From: Neodiprion pinetum
Lineage: Eukaryota; Arthropoda; Insecta; Hymenoptera; Diprionidae
Reading direction: 5' to 3'
DNA: 64,000 bases
Assembly: GCF_021155775.2 (NCBI RefSeq)
Contig: NC_060237.1
Span: 11,619,832 to 11,683,831, forward strand
Shown here: one piece after another, positions 30,300 to 44,500 of the stretch
How the letters are laid out: each line of letters opens with the position of its first letter
How positions within the stretch are numbered: the first letter of the stretch is position 1
The notes under the pieces: model-generated
Seen by the model: only the letters and a program-made list of their open reading frames with translations
What the model was told of the DNA's origin: nothing
Database searches by the model: none
Program-made: the position numbers and the translations under genes

Positions 30300-32960
30300 C
30301 CCATCGGCCCGTTGCCGGGACACGAGGACGGCGGCTTGCTTGCCCAGAAAGATCCCGGTCCGAGAGAGAATGCTCGGGATGGAAAACCTCCCGATCGCCG
30401 ACGTCGAGAAGGACGGAGACAGAAGTGTATCGCTTTACCATTCTTCGGGAATTTGTTTGTGATACGATATTGGGCTGCTGGTATCGTTATCCGACTATGT
30501 TTGCGGCAGTATACGTTCGTTTAATTTCACTAACACGAAATTTGCATAATTCGACGTTTTGCGAATTGTTCTTACATTTTGATAGTGCGACTGCTGAAAA
30601 ATAGTCGGCTTGATAATCTTACGTGTGACGATGAGTCGAATTAAGCGGTGATTCGACCGTCAGGACGTGAAACTTCATCCGTGCAGCACAATTGAAATGA
30701 CAATTTATACGTGGTTAACGTCATCGTATCGAACTTGGATCGAATTTACTGCTTATTAGGTGGAATACACGTCGTATAATTCATATACTAATCTGGCGGT
30801 AAAAATACGACAAAGTAGGCACTAAATGCCAAGCAGGTGTCGCACGAAGTTCAGAGTTATGTTGAGAACCTGATTCGCTCGAGCTGCTATTACAGTTCTT
30901 AAATCGTTTCTCCACGAGAATGCTGCTGCTAAGCGTTCGGCAATACTTTGGTAACTGTACTCGTTTTGCCAGCGGTGAGTCAGAAATTTTTCCGAAGAAA
31001 AGAATGTGAACTTGATATATATGACAATTCTCAGTGCGTTATCACTGGACGTTTTATAAAGGATATCATTTTTGATACGTCGCGGGTTCCTTTTATCGAC
31101 ATTATCGCGAATCGACGGTGACGCGAGCGATGCTATTTTCCGGAAGCTCGACCCTTGACGTTATCGCTAATTCCCGGGACGTCCAACTTTGGAGTTTGAT
31201 GAATACGAAGGGTTTGAAAATGAACGACGTCGAGTGGATAAACCGTTTGAGCTTGAAGTTGGAATTATAAACTTCCGATAGGTCGACGAAATTAGACTCC
31301 GGTCAACAGGGGCGGTACGTAGACACGCATATGCGAAGAACGTTTTAATCACTATCGTGCACGTCACACGCCATCTTCAAGTATTTATCGAAAAGAAGAA
31401 ACTATTTCCTGCACGAATGATTGAAGTTTTCCGGTAATCACGTCGATTCAAATCCGTATCAACCATACGCATTACACCGCCTAGGTAAGAAACCGTTGTC
31501 AATCCTGCAGACTCGCTCCGTAAGTAGTGCGAAAAGAAAAAAAGACGAAGAAATTCGCACGCGAGGCATTCACTTGCCATATAATCGCTGCATACTGCAC
31601 GGTATGCCTACAATATGTACACATACGCATACCTACCATGCACACCTCTGAAGCTCCGATGCGCGTGAACCTTTTCGTACCGCACATCGGATACACGCGT
31701 CCAACGTACGTCATGCATACGTGCGTGTATCGTACAGGTATATCTCCACTCTCAATCTTCACTCAGACCGCATACCTAGCACTCCTCGGCAGCAGGCAGC
31801 AGGCAGCAGCGGCAGCGCAAGCGAGGGAAAAGTCGGCGTTGATGCGGTAAGAATTCGCACATTCAAAGCTGAAAAGTGGGGATCGCACACTTCGGCATCT
31901 GTAATGTGTGCGGCGTGGCGGCGCGCGCGACTTCATTCAAGCTCAAAAATAGCAGGTCGGAAGAGGAATTAGCAAGTCGGTTAATTATCGCCGTATAGGC
32001 AGTACTGAAGTCCAAAATAGCTACCCGCGTCGTCTTCTCGACACGCCGGGGTGATGATATTTTTGCAGTAAATGAACACACGGCTGGATAGCTTAGACGT
32101 CGTAATGCACTCATGCATATCTAGGTACCCATCACACATCGCATGGCGACTAGATTCTCAACGGTGATAACTTCGGATATACGGGTATAACCAACGTCAA
32201 ACGATTCACTGAGATACCGTTTTAGCTCGACGATTTACGTTCCAGTTTCGTGCCTATGAAAAATCAATAGCACGTATACGGGCGTCGCAAATTAACAAAT
32301 AGAATTTAGATCTGTTTTCCGTGAAATTATCTGAATAACAATCCCCAGAACGCACGTAGTGTTAATAATAGAATCGCAAATGGAAGGACATGCTTATTGC
32401 TACCAATTTATTATCGTCTTTACAATAATATTCGCCGAGTACAAAGTTCGTATGATTTCTTCTCTGTAGAAAATATCTAGTCATTTTTTTCAACTGTCTG
32501 CGTATATTCATTCTTAGGGTAATGAATTTACCAGTAGGTATGTATGACAGACATGATTTGAGTTAAAAAAGTGGATCACTTCATTGCCCTTGAGATAACC
32601 TGTAAATCTTGCAAAATGCAAGATTCAATGCAATGCAGTAGATCATCTGTTAAAAATCAAACTGCATACCCGTAATCCGTAAGATCCTGGTATCAATTTA
32701 TACGGTTTTTACACTGAAATAGGCTTCGGTTCATTATGGAATTGTGATAAAAAATTGTATACCTGTTTAACGACGGGAATTTTTCCTATTCGTCCAACTT
32801 CTAGCGGCCGATACGATACGCAGCGCAGTCTCATCTTGCGCACAACCGGGCGGGCGGTATGCGTCTCGCACGAAGATGAAAGCACATAAATTTTAATTGG
32901 CTGAGAAAAATGGCCTCCGGTCGGCGGAGTGTGAAGGTACGCGTAGCGCTGGGCACAAGA
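30300..32960. other. Unassigned stretch with two donor-like sites
   Basis: Donor-like sites follow CTAG at 31483 (GTAAGAAA) and GATGCG at 31847 (GTAAGAAT). The second ends a stretch with a GCA/GGCA-rich run (31791-31820) and an upstream TCACTCAGAC (31758-31767) that could be an initiator. It might be a 5' UTR exon but carries no convincing coding frame. The rest is mixed DNA with nothing recognisable. Confidence 0.35.
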
Positions 32961-32974
32961 CCAGAGCAGGCGAG

Positions 32975-33355
32975 ACTTTGCAGAGTCTTGTCTTGGTCTC
33001 GAAAAAACTTCAATTTCCACGCTTTGTCTTTGTCTCGAAAAAAAAAAAAAAAAAACTATTTTCGTGTCTCGTCTTAGTCTTGTCTTCGTCTCGATCTTGT
33101 TGGATGATTACTTGGTATAAATTTCGAATTCTTGATATGATGCAAGAAAACTGGGGCTTTGCGTAGCAGTGTAACCTTAAGAAATTAATGAAATTTCGAA
33201 AAAAATTTAATATCGAGTTTTATTCATTACTGTTCACCTTTGAACATTGACTAATGTTGGCGAGACTCTTGTCGCCATTTGAAGGCAAAATCTTGGTATC
33301 GTCTCGATTTTTTCCATCGTGATCTTGTCTCGTTGTAGTCTCTTCTCGAAACTCC
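32975..33355. repeat. Decayed TCTTGTCTCG-type repetitive stretch
   Basis: Variants of TCTTGTCTCG, TCTTGGTCTCG and GTCTCGTCTTAG recur many times between about 32985 and 33345, interrupted by an A-run (33037-33055). It looks like an old simple repeat or the remains of a repetitive element. No coding potential. Confidence 0.5.
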
Positions 33356-33359
33356 AGTA

Positions 33360-36300
33360 TTAGGTACGCGCATCTTCTCGCATCCTCCTCTTCGTCTTCG
33401 GTACGCTTCGCACTGTCGCGTCCAGATCTGGTATCCCTATATTCTACGTACGTCGAAACACTCATTAACGAGGCGTAAGAGACGACGACGACGAAGCGAA
33501 AAATCCGAGATGCCGCAGGACCGAGAAAAGGAAAAAGCCACGCTCTTGCCTCTGTCTGCGTTCATGACGGCCTTCCCGGCTCAAGAATATAGACTCTTAC
33601 TTTTCCTGGGCAGGGATCTATCGCCGTCGCTCGCTTCTCCTCTTCTCCGCGTTTCCACCCCGCGAAAGAGTGCGTATTGTACACCCAGTCCGTTGGAATC
33701 CGAACCTTCCGAATATTGTTCAACCATCTTCGTCGAGGCTGGAACGCGAAAAGGTTCAGTGTCGAATACATTCAGAATTAACGAAACTCATTCGAATATC
33801 TCCAAAAACGACTTTTCACATACTACATGCTTTAAAGCTCTCGGTTTTCAACTTGGAGCTCGGTATTCGCCCTCTCAGGAACGGTCCAAGTCAAAAATGA
33901 AACTTCATTGGATTCCAAGAGTTTCGCTTACTATTCTCGAATTTCACTTTGTCTGGAATATTTAATCAAAGTCATTTCAATGGACTTGATGTTGCGTAGT
34001 AGAACTAGATGATTCGAAACGATGTGAAACGAATGGAATTCATTGTAAAGCGACTTGAAATCATTCGAATTTGACGCGATGTCGTATAAGCTTAATTTGA
34101 GACAATTTCGTGCAGTTTTCCAAATTCATTGACTCCCTCGAATCGTTACGATCCTGAATCCGGGTGAACGTTCACTCGTCAATCACGGAGCTAATTGGCG
34201 CTAAAGCCAATCTTTTTGCTGACAATATTCGAGAGTTGTCCAATTGGCGGTGTTCGGATTACAACACGCTTTCTGTACCCACTAAGGAATATCCTCCGAC
34301 TGGTCACGCAGATGGTTCGCTCATCGCCTCGAGAGATAACTTATACCCGTCTCTGTACAAACTTACACGCAGCACGTCGGTATACCTTCGTACGAAGCAC
34401 ACTTATACCGTATTACGTATACCCTCCAATTGTCGAACAGAGAAAGAGAAGGAAAGAGGGAACGGAGGAGAGCTAGTTACTCGGGTTGCACGGGGGGCAT
34501 AAAAAAAAGATTCAAAGTATCGCGGCGCAATCGGCATGGCTTGTCCATGTATGCGTGGATAGGTACGTAACGCCGTTATACTCAGGTGCACTTTATCTAG
34601 GACATGCGATATTACCGGCTGTCTCTTATAATATGATACTATACGGAATAACAGCGTGAAGCAAACGCGGCGGCAAACATACCGGACAACAAACCGACTC
34701 GCCGTGTCAGTGCGATACCCACCTACCGGCAAATCAAACTGCCATACCGCATGGGATTTGTATTTCTATGCGTCTCTGACGTTTATGATCCTATCTTATC
34801 TCTTATACTACGCTGCACTGGCGTAACTATGCGAGGGACGTCAAATCGGGCTTGAGTTGTAAGGAATCTTGACTCGCTAATGGTCGAATAGGTACTTCAT
34901 TTTCACCGTTTCAACCTATAGCTTCAATATTTGGAAAACCAAAAATATTCAATTCAGTTTATCCCCCTGCGTAATTACCTTTTCCGTTCATTTTCCTATC
35001 TCCGTTAGATATTTAAATATTGTATAGCTATGATAAGGTATTTTTTTTAACCCGTACTTTACTACTGCAACGTGGTAACTTTTCTTTTTATTACAATTCA
35101 AAAGCATGTATGGCTATCAAAAATTACACGGACATGGGGCCGGTATTGTTTTCGGCTGATTCAACGTATCTTGCATCTTCGCACAGCTTCACTCGAAGCT
35201 CAACGTCTCGTGATCGAGTTGTTGAATCCCTAATATGCTTGACGTTATTGCCGTACTGATACGTTTATGCACTGTTTCGTATCTCTCAAGTTACAAGTTT
35301 CTCTCATTTAGAGTTACAAGTTGAAGAACAATATGATACGGTCACTGTTGCTATCACTATGACTCTGAAAAGCTTTAGCGTTCATCAAACTAATCGACAA
35401 TGAAATATAATCCGTTAAAAAGTACATTGTACGATTTGTCAGTATACATTATGCTTTCACTAGCCGGTATAGAAAAATCCTGGTCATGAAAACTCAGCCA
35501 ATCGCCTACGAAATGTTCGTTGAGCAAGGCATTAAATATTAGAGTTTTAACACCTGGCAGCCGTGAGACGTCCGTGAAAAAAAATATCGGGAGCCAAGCT
35601 CACAATGGCCACGGATTGTGTCACGCGAACTAGATTCATTGAATGTCGTACGCATTTTAACACAATATTCAATTTATCGTTACGGTCAATCTGACGGGCT
35701 ACTTGCCAACTCGTTTCCTTTCTCCGAGTTCAAAATATGCATTTTCAAACGAGTCGTTTGCCACGAGAGTATACGGAAAACACGAAAACACTATGAGTCT
35801 CAGACCACAGTCATTAATTATCGCGATCAATTTTACAGATAACTTTCCATGACCTCGAAAGCCCGGTTTCGTAATGAGTAAACGATTTTATCGTGAGCAT
35901 ATTGAGGCTACACCTTGCGCTCTTTATTACACTGTGCGTATTACTGTATGATCATTATTGTCAGTGTATTTTTTTTATTTTTTTTTTTCAGTACACTTCG
36001 CACTCTCTTGAAAGAAAAAAATGAAGGAATAAAAAAAACCTCTTAGAGGAGGGAATTCAAGTTTTACACAGATTTCCTCCATCTCCAGCGCCCTTACACA
36101 ACTTTTTGTCCCAACCAATTGAGGGAACTCTTAGAAATTTTTTTGCCGCAATTCAGATCTTGAAAGGTTCCACCTCATTGTCAGTATAGAAACGACTGAC
36201 TTGAGTTTTGGAGGGATATCATAATGATGATAATGACGACAACAATAATAAACCGATTTATACGAAAGTCTCGAAACACTGTGGCAAAAACTTTCACTCC

Positions 36301-38869
36301 TGCTTATGGATGTATTTGAGCTGCAAACTTCTTTGCGTCGTTTTTTCGCACGGTTCCGATCCTTTGTCATTCGTCGCTCAGGAACTCTACTTTAATTCGC
36401 GACGTCGATGGAATGTACGGACGCTCGTCCTTTTCTCGATGGGCGTTTGCAATTACTCAGGCGATTATACAGCGATACACTCCCGACATCGCATCCACGA
36501 GCTAGCGGGCAGGTATAACGTCTCAGTTTGTCCCACGAATCAGGACTGTTAGTCGAGTCGACGCGTTGGCGTTACAATCGCGAAGCAATGCAGGTTTATC
36601 TAAAGATTACACGATGCCGTATCGATTTCAATGCCGGAAACGGTTATCAATTGCTTGCGAAACCGATACCCTGCCATCCTATCTTGCCGTGTATCTTTCG
36701 ATTCGCGATTCGAACACCACCTTCGTAACTAATGCGGCGTGAGTACGCGAGTCTGTGTACTTAATCGATTTAAATGACCGTTTTATTTCATTCCCTATAT
36801 CTCGGCACTTGACTAGCGTACCAGCTGCACCGTGTTAATCCGGTACAACATGTGCATCGGGCACGATTAATTTATATAATTAATTAATAATTAATAATGA
36901 TAATACGCTCAAGTGTTTTTGAACGCTCATTATACATATAGACGTTCAAGTATATACTTGCGTTGTGCAAGTTCGATGCCGCAGATTTGTCCAATTCGAA
37001 AGGGATTTTTTTGTTTTTTGTTCAACGTCTTCGCAATTTTTTTTGAAAAGCAGTCGACTTGTAAGTTTCCTCATTTTTTTCGAAAACGTTTTCCTTATGG
37101 CTTACATGTTATGTAAATATGTCAAATTCAATTCAATCCGATCGTCAATAATTTGTCGAACGTATCATCAAAACTGTCAGAAGCACAAAGTAGCAGATTA
37201 TGATTACAATATCATAGCAGGAAGTTTTATTTTATTCGTTGTATAAAAACTGAGATTGCACGTTATTCAGATACGATGTGTAAACATATTTTTTTCTTCT
37301 TCTTTTCATCATTTTGTGTAAATATTAACTCACACTGTTGGTTCTGTATTGAACGGTTTTATTGGCCACCGCTAATGTACCGTGCAAGTATCATAATTTC
37401 CATAAATATTGGCGTACCGATGTTTAACTACCGGTCACACAATTCGGATCAATTATACATATAATAACGCCATTCACTTTTATACAATATGATGAAATTT
37501 TTGACTCTGTTACGACACTGTGATCCACCCCGTGAAACCTGATATACGTCCAATGCGCTTGGAAGGTGCCTCTCTCGGGGTGCATGCTTAGCTCTTAATG
37601 TGGTATCCGGTCAAACATATTACCCACGTGCGGTAGTACTGTTTTTCACCTCTGCCTCAGAGACTTGAAACGTGACACATCGCCAGTCATTTGGGATTTA
37701 TTTGCATGCGATGCGTTACGCTCGCGTGATTTTTATTTCCGATGCAAAATTTATCTACATTGACAGTCCGGGTTAAAAGTTGAAGAATGTACTCGCTCCT
37801 GCTTTCCTTTTTTTTTTTTTTTTTACCCTCAAATCGGGAATCAAATATCAATTTTTCTTCCCGTATCATTAATAATATACCTTTTGACGCAGTCGATCCG
37901 TTGTTTTTTTTCTTTTCATTCCTTCATAGAGCGGTCATTTATGCGTGTCCTCTCTTTTACGTTTGTCGTTTTTTTTTTCTTTATGTTTTTTTATTTATTA
38001 TTATTTTCTTTTCTACACGGCGCTACGGACCTTCCTCGTATATCGTACCCATATTGTTTACACACTCTCACACGCCGTTTGCGGGCACGCGGGCCTACAC
38101 ACGAGAGAATATACGGCTGCAGTTATACAAGGTGCGGGGGGAATGGTGCGCGTATAATATCTACAATGTGTATAGCCGTATAACTAACCGTACGAGACAT
38201 TTAGAGGCGGCAATTTGTCCCATGGATTCTCGAAAATAACCTACCGGGCTGAGGCAGGCAGCCGACCGGACGGCTGATACTGGATAACGAAATATCTAGT
38301 TTAAGGAGTAGCTGCATGTCTGTTTCTCTCATATCGAAACCTCCCCTGCTGGTGGCGCGTACACTTGTAGATAGCTGATTTTGTCCAAATTCCGTTCCAT
38401 GTTGCTTCTTCTATTCCGTTTGCCTAGAATGTTATACCAGTCGTTTCAAAATTCCTTTCACATCGTTCATGGTGTAACGCATATACGCGAATCGTACTCG
38501 AATTCACATTCGTACCGGCTGATGAGGAGTACTTTGAATTCACCTGAATTTATACTTTCAGTTACGTGAAATTTGTTCAGATCGTGTCAGTTCGTGTCAG
38601 TTCGTTGATAGTCGTGTTGAAAGTGTTTGACGATGAGTCCGCTTGCAGGACGTCTCATAGTCACATCGAATCGCGCTAAGTCACGTATCTGAAGTTTCGA
38701 TCGGTTAAGCGTGGTCGAAAAATCAACTTTTTACTGATTCTGGGCTGTGATAATAGGCGAATGTAAATCAGTGCTTTTCCGTAATTACCAAGTTTTATTC
38801 ACTCTGTTAGATCTTATCATGAGAGCTAGTAAATTGAAGATTTCAGGATCAAAATTATACGTTCCTATG
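33360..38869. other. Unassigned, mostly AT-rich stretch
   Basis: Frames at 33510-33965 and 34164-34502 are open but carry no domain, signal peptide or good splice sites. T-rich segments lie at 35969-35990, 37015-37030, 37805-37824 and 37965-38012. A short TTAATTAATAATTAATAATG low-complexity run lies at about 36875-36903. I see no gene. Confidence 0.4.
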
Positions 38870-39219
38870 TACAGGGTGTCCCAGAACTAAGTACACACAA
38901 ACATGATTGAGGTAATAAAGGGGTCGAGCTAGCACGTGGTCTTCAAAGTCACAGTGGACAGGTTGAAAAGTCGTTTTGTAATAAAATTTGATGTTGGAAA
39001 TAGTTTCGTTTGAAATTCGTAAATTTGAAAGAGTTATGTGTCGCATCGGCAGTCGAGTGCTCTTATCAACGCGGCTCCTGATCGATGCCGTGTACTCAGT
39101 TCCCTACATAACGGCGCTCAACGGAATTTTTTAACCGCTCGTATCTCGCGAATGCGACTTCGGAGACCACATGTTTTTACCCCTGTCATTATCTGAACTC
39201 TGTTTTAGGACACCCTGTA
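38870..39219. mobile_element. mariner-like MITE (350 bp)
   Basis: The ends are TACAGGGTGTCCCAGAACTA and, inverted, TACAGGGTGTCCTAAAACAG: identical for twelve bases and similar for twenty. TA dinucleotides form both borders, as expected of the Tc1/mariner group, and TACAGGGTGTCC-type ends are common in mariner-derived elements. The interior has no transposase frame. Confidence 0.6.
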
Positions 39220-39520
39220 GAATGGTCAAATCCACGGCGCATGGTGCGCACAGTTGAAATAAAGGATCAGACTGATTTAAACACTGGCAAAATTAGAACG
39301 GTACACGGAGAGTCGGACATTGACTGAAAAATAGTACGTTGTGTGAGAAGGGACAAGAGTTGGCCGTCATACGAGTTCCGATCGCTAACTTTAGATCAAG
39401 TCACACACGGTAGTTTTTATAACAAGCCAATGAAAAGTGGTGGGACTTTTCGTGGTAGTTTTGCGGGACGCGAGTTGTCAATGTTTTCTTTCCAGGGACG
39501 AAAGTTAACCGAATGTGGAC

Positions 39521-39531
39521 TGCGCATGCGC
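39521..39531. promoter_or_regulatory. NRF-1/EWG-type palindrome, copy 3
   Basis: A third exact TGCGCATGCGC, in a CpG-containing patch (39440-39800). No gene start can be assigned next to it; the + frame at 39669-40016 has no recognisable content. Confidence 0.4.
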
Positions 39532-39534
39532 GAA

Positions 39535-41370
39535 CCGGTCTTTGCCACACTGACATGTAATTTGTCACTTTCGTTCCGCTAAACTGCTACGTAAAGCCCT
39601 ACTTTCCATCCAGCTGTGATGAAAATTCCTTTTCCATCACGTGGTATACCAATAACTTTGAACCTACCGTGAAAACGCTTACCTTGCCGTATGCAGCGGC
39701 TTACCAAGAGAGTTTCGGCTTCTCGAGGATCGACACAGGCGACGCCGCAGCCTCTGCCATACTCGCGTTACGATACACTCCGGCATCTACACGCGACACG
39801 AGGATATGGCTCAGGTACGCACGACTGATGCTTACATACTCGTATATATGCGCTCGGGGTGCGGTCCCAGCGGGGGGCCTTACGCCGGTAAATTGGGCTC
39901 GTTTTGGGCCCGTTTCCAGGCTCTCTCGGCCATCAAACTTTCTGCCCTGGTTCTCTTGGCTTTCGTGCGATGTACGCGTATACTGCACGCGCGTTGCTGT
40001 CTACATATGTATTTAAATATGAATGTTTATGCACAGGTAGGCATTTATATTCTATACGATAAATTTTTTCTTTTTATTTTGCGCGTATACTCATATTTGA
40101 TTGTACAGGGTGATCTAACATTTTATACATGTAACGGTTTATCCGGAGAGAGTGTATTTATCATTTTATGGGGTATTTCTTGAAGAAGAGAATTCGGACG
40201 ACATAGAAGAGAGAAATAATCCGTTGGACCAGCATTATTTAGTGTTGATGTAGAGACAGCTTAAAAAAATTGTTCACAACAGTTAGAACTTCGTAAATTT
40301 AACTAATGGGCTTGCGAAAATTGCGATGCTGCTCATTGTACTATTTTTGCAAATCTTTTCGCTAGCGCAGTGAAAATTCTTGTTCCGTTTGCAATATTCC
40401 TGCTGTCTCTATCACCAAAATTTACTGGTCCGACGTACTATTTTTTCCGTGTGCATATGAATTTCTCTTTGTCAGGGTAGCCGCGAATACGGGAATTATA
40501 AGGTACCTGCCAACGTTGGAGAATTTCAAAAACGGTCGGAAAATTTTACGAAAACGTAGATAAATAGTAAATCGTCTTTTAAGGTTCCATTCACAAATTT
40601 GATGCTCAAAGAATTGAATATTTACAGTGGGAAGAAACCCTTATGTTTGAATATCTTGAATAGATATTTTGCCACGAAGGGTGTGAAGCGTTCATTCCCT
40701 TTGTCATAATAAAATGCCGATTCCATTCACGATCGCACAGTTAACGGGGTTGGTTGGCCAAAACGCAACTACGAAAATCTTTTGAAAAAAAAAATAAATA
40801 AATAAAACAGAACATATTGCAATTTCAAACGAACAATTATCGTTGGATACCGATGCTTTATCTCAAATCGCTTGAAAATGATTGAAAATCCAGTAGATAT
40901 GTTTGAAGTTAATTTGTAAAAAATTGTCTTCGAAATGAATTAAATCATCGTCGTAGAGTGAAATCTAACGAACCTACTAGATTTCTAGATATCCCGAAGC
41001 GATTTGAAATAAATAATCATTATCTAAGCTTTTCTTTGCAATTTTCCTTCGGTATATCTTATTTCTCCATTTTCCGAGAAAATCTTCGCAGCCGATAAAT
41101 GTTAAAAAATAAAACAACAGCTTGGTAAATACTCGAGGTAAGAATATTCCGTCGTGAAATAAATAAAGAGTTTTCAATGTTTGGCGAACGAACCTCTTCG
41201 TATCCCAACAGTGATGCAGCTGCAGTAATAGCTTGACGTAGAAAGAGTTGCTTTTACATAAGCCGTTTGAGAGGATTCCCTTGTAGGTGTGTATCCACAC
41301 CGAATACTTCCGCGCGCCGGACTTTGAACCTGACCAAAATCAACGCCCCCGCCGCCCCTGGAGCGACGCC
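39535..41370. other. Unassigned stretch
   Basis: Overlapping frames on both strands at 39669-40183 are unsupported. A CAGGGTAGCCGCG end-like sequence at 40473, followed by GGGAATTATAAGG, may be a hAT-type fragment without a visible partner. The remainder is AT-rich. Confidence 0.4.
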
Positions 41371-41388
41371 GTCGACGTCGACGTCGAC
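41371..41388. repeat. (GTCGAC)3 tandem palindrome
   Basis: Three perfect copies of the palindromic hexamer GTCGAC within a GC-rich patch (41340-41400). Confidence 0.9.
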
Positions 41389-41533
41389 GGGTAGGCTCGA
41401 CGTAGGTATATTGTTTTAACGGCTTTGCGAGCGAGCAGAAGCCTTAGCGCGCGGACGTCAAAGAGCTTAGCCAATAAAAACATTTTGACGACCCCACGAA
41501 ATCGTTGGGCGAAACATAAATTTCGTTCGAAGA

Positions 41534-41561
41534 CTCCTCGCTCCTCGCTCCTCGCTCCTCG
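41534..41561. repeat. (CTCCTCG)4 heptamer tandem repeat
   Basis: Four perfect seven-base units followed by a partial one. Confidence 0.9.
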
Positions 41562-41564
41562 CTC

Positions 41565-44500
41565 TTGTACGGTTTACCTTGTCCGCGTCCCGACGACTAC
41601 CGGCCGTCATTTTCGACGCACTCTTACGCGTCTCCTCAGCGATCGACGAAACGGAGCGGCGCATTTCGCCTCCATATGCCTGCCGTGAAGTGTGAAATAC
41701 GAGAAATAATAATGAAAAAAAAGAGAAAGAAAAAAACCATCCCAACGCATCCGCGCATCCAGATTCTCGCGGGATCCTCGGACGTATTTATTGGAATATT
41801 ATCTCGAAACGGGCGGTGCCGGTCATCATTCCTCTTCCAGATTCATTCTCTACCCCTGCATGCGCAACTTGAGGATCGCCGTTATCTGGCTGGCTAATTT
41901 ATTTTACTACTTCGCACATTACACCTGAAAACAGCGAACGTAATCGTTTTACAATTTATCTACAAAAAATCCCAAGTACCAGCAGTATTCCGAGGTTTTC
42001 TGTTATTTATCTCTCGTACTTCTCGTTGCAAATTTACAAAAAGCTTTTTCGAGTTTATTCTCGATGCGTGGTATCGAGTTAAAGCAACTGCGAGAGTAAG
42101 TGTATTTGCAATTTTTGATTTGGCTTTATAAATTTCTATCTTGTTTGTCGAGTGTCAGACGAACGTTTCGCCAAATCTTGTCCAATTTAATTATCGTATA
42201 ACACGTCTGGTGTGGTTGATTAAAAACTCTCTGAAACTTGATTAACAAAACAATTGTGCGCATCAATTATCGCATGAAATGATTACTTCAAGTTTATTTT
42301 CCTACCAATAAAAGTTATTATGCAAGCTGTACACGTTTGCGTTGTATTTATGTTTCCTTTTACCCACAAGTATCGTTATTCTTGTCTGGAGAATATAATT
42401 TATGCCCGGTTCGCGCATAATTCATTTTTATTTGAGAGCGCGTTAAATCATAAAAATATACTTATTTCAGCAAAACACTGTAAAAAAAAAAGCGGTGCGA
42501 CTTCTATAAAATGTTTGATTGGTGTCAATCTAACAATATCTGACGTTCAAATTCTGAATTGACCACCAAAATTGTCTTACAGCACTCCACTTCGGCCACT
42601 TTTTTACAGCGTACTTTTGTCTGGCTGTAAGCCAGAGACTAAGCGTCTTGTTGTCAATTATACTGGTTAAAAGTTGACAAAATTAATCTGTTCAAAGTGC
42701 TTATTATTGGTTCGAAACACTCGTTTTAGCACAAGCGTGATTCATCGTCGTTCAGTAAATAATCGGCACAGTTATAATTTAAAAATGTTCAAACTACGTC
42801 AGTTTGGCGAGATATTATACGATTCCGTCATTGTAGAGCTATAGATTCGGGGTTAATTGAGCATTGAGTATTGAGAATTTCCCAAGTTGTATGCGTATAT
42901 GATCATCATTCTACCGCCGCTATGCTTATTACTTTATTTTACTTCAACTCAATGACGATATTATATATAATTTATACATTTCTTGCTTCTCACGAGCACG
43001 GCAGGCGTCGCTTACTTTTGTTATCTACTTACTTACTCTCTTACGCCAGCTGTGCGTGTGTCCATACATACTTGAGGCAGCGTATGCACGGCCCTTGGGC
43101 CTGCAATATAATCCTCCCCCCTTACCTCATCTCGCCACCAACAGCATTCTACGGTACGGGATATAGTTATAGTCAAACTATAACTATGGCATCGTAAAGG
43201 CAAGTACGCCGCTGCACGCCGATCTAATTGACCTGTCCATCCTGACCAATGAACTGCCTTCGTCTACCTGTACGTAACTATACGTCTATACGTACTTACT
43301 ACCGACGTTTTCATCCGAATGACAGAAAATACCTATACTTATTGTTGGATGCGTCTCGATCTCCTCGCGAGTGATTGAGAGAAGGGAAATGTATGGGGGA
43401 AAAACACGGACGAGGAAAAGGAAAATATCGGAGGAGCAAATATACATATGACATGTATCGTATTATACATGTAGTTTTACATGTGCGATGCAGAATATTG
43501 ATTTTTCAATAGTTTTCTGTTACATTTGTATAGGTTAGGTATATTTGGTATGGGTAAGTCTGACTAAAATCGCTAACAAGGAAACCTTCTCAATGTCCCG
43601 ACGGGGATTTGGATGACATATGTATGTATTCACATATGTATACACATATTTGTGTATGTGATTACCTTTCTCTTTCTCACCGCCCCGCGAAGCCGTTTCC
43701 TGGCGCAAAATCAAATTTTCCCGATACATTCGAGAGTTGATGTGATTTTCTTGAGATTGCTTTATTTTTTTTGTTCTTTGTTCTTTTGCGTTGGCTCATG
43801 GTAGGTATTACAACATTGCAGTACGTCGGAATTTCGGTGATTACGAGACTGCAAGCAAGCTCGATAGAATTGGAATTTTTTGCCACGACACTAACCCAAG
43901 TTTTGTAAGTCAAGTCAACATTTCGCATTCATGTTACTTTGCTCGAACCGATCTTTACAAATACAAGCAGCTACTGTAACATCATTTATCTAACTTACAA
44001 CCTAGTCTCTAATTTTAATATAGCCATAAAGTCCGCCTTTGTAGTTGTCTTACTAAAACTAATGAAACACTTGCTCAATCGATATAACAACACAATTCCC
44101 TATCGAGTAAAATCGAAAATTTGAAATGAAAGTTGGTCATGAAATATTTGAAACTATCATATTCACAATCAGATTTTTCCGCTGCTAGCGAAAGATGTTT
44201 CGAACAAATGAAACAATCGCATTATCGAAATTCATTGATATATAAGCTTGCATATGTATGTCAATGATATGTTAAGAAGCGATTAGGCAACTTCTGTATT
44301 TTTGCTATAAATATTCATTCACCTTAACGGACAATCGAATGTTTTTTTTCATGTGCTTGTTTTTCTATTGTATTTTTCTCCACTCTCTTCCAGCTCGATG
44401 CAATCTTATACAGAATTCGCAAAAGTGATTTTGGAGAAAACGAGTTTGAAAGTTGATGGGTGCTGTTTGAATTCCCCCGCGATGTTCTCCCGCGCGTTTT

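Noticed and set aside
29551..30323. Long frames across the AAG tract (poly-Lys, poly-Leu, poly-Phe)
   Set aside because: Produced by the triplet repeat; flanking residues show no protein character.
33510..33965. 151-codon + strand frame
   Set aside because: Composition changes along the frame, with no domain, signal peptide or splice support.
43163..43187. Perfect 11-bp hairpin as a possible microRNA
   Set aside because: The stem is far too short for a precursor and A/T-rich. No conserved insect microRNA that I know matches the window.
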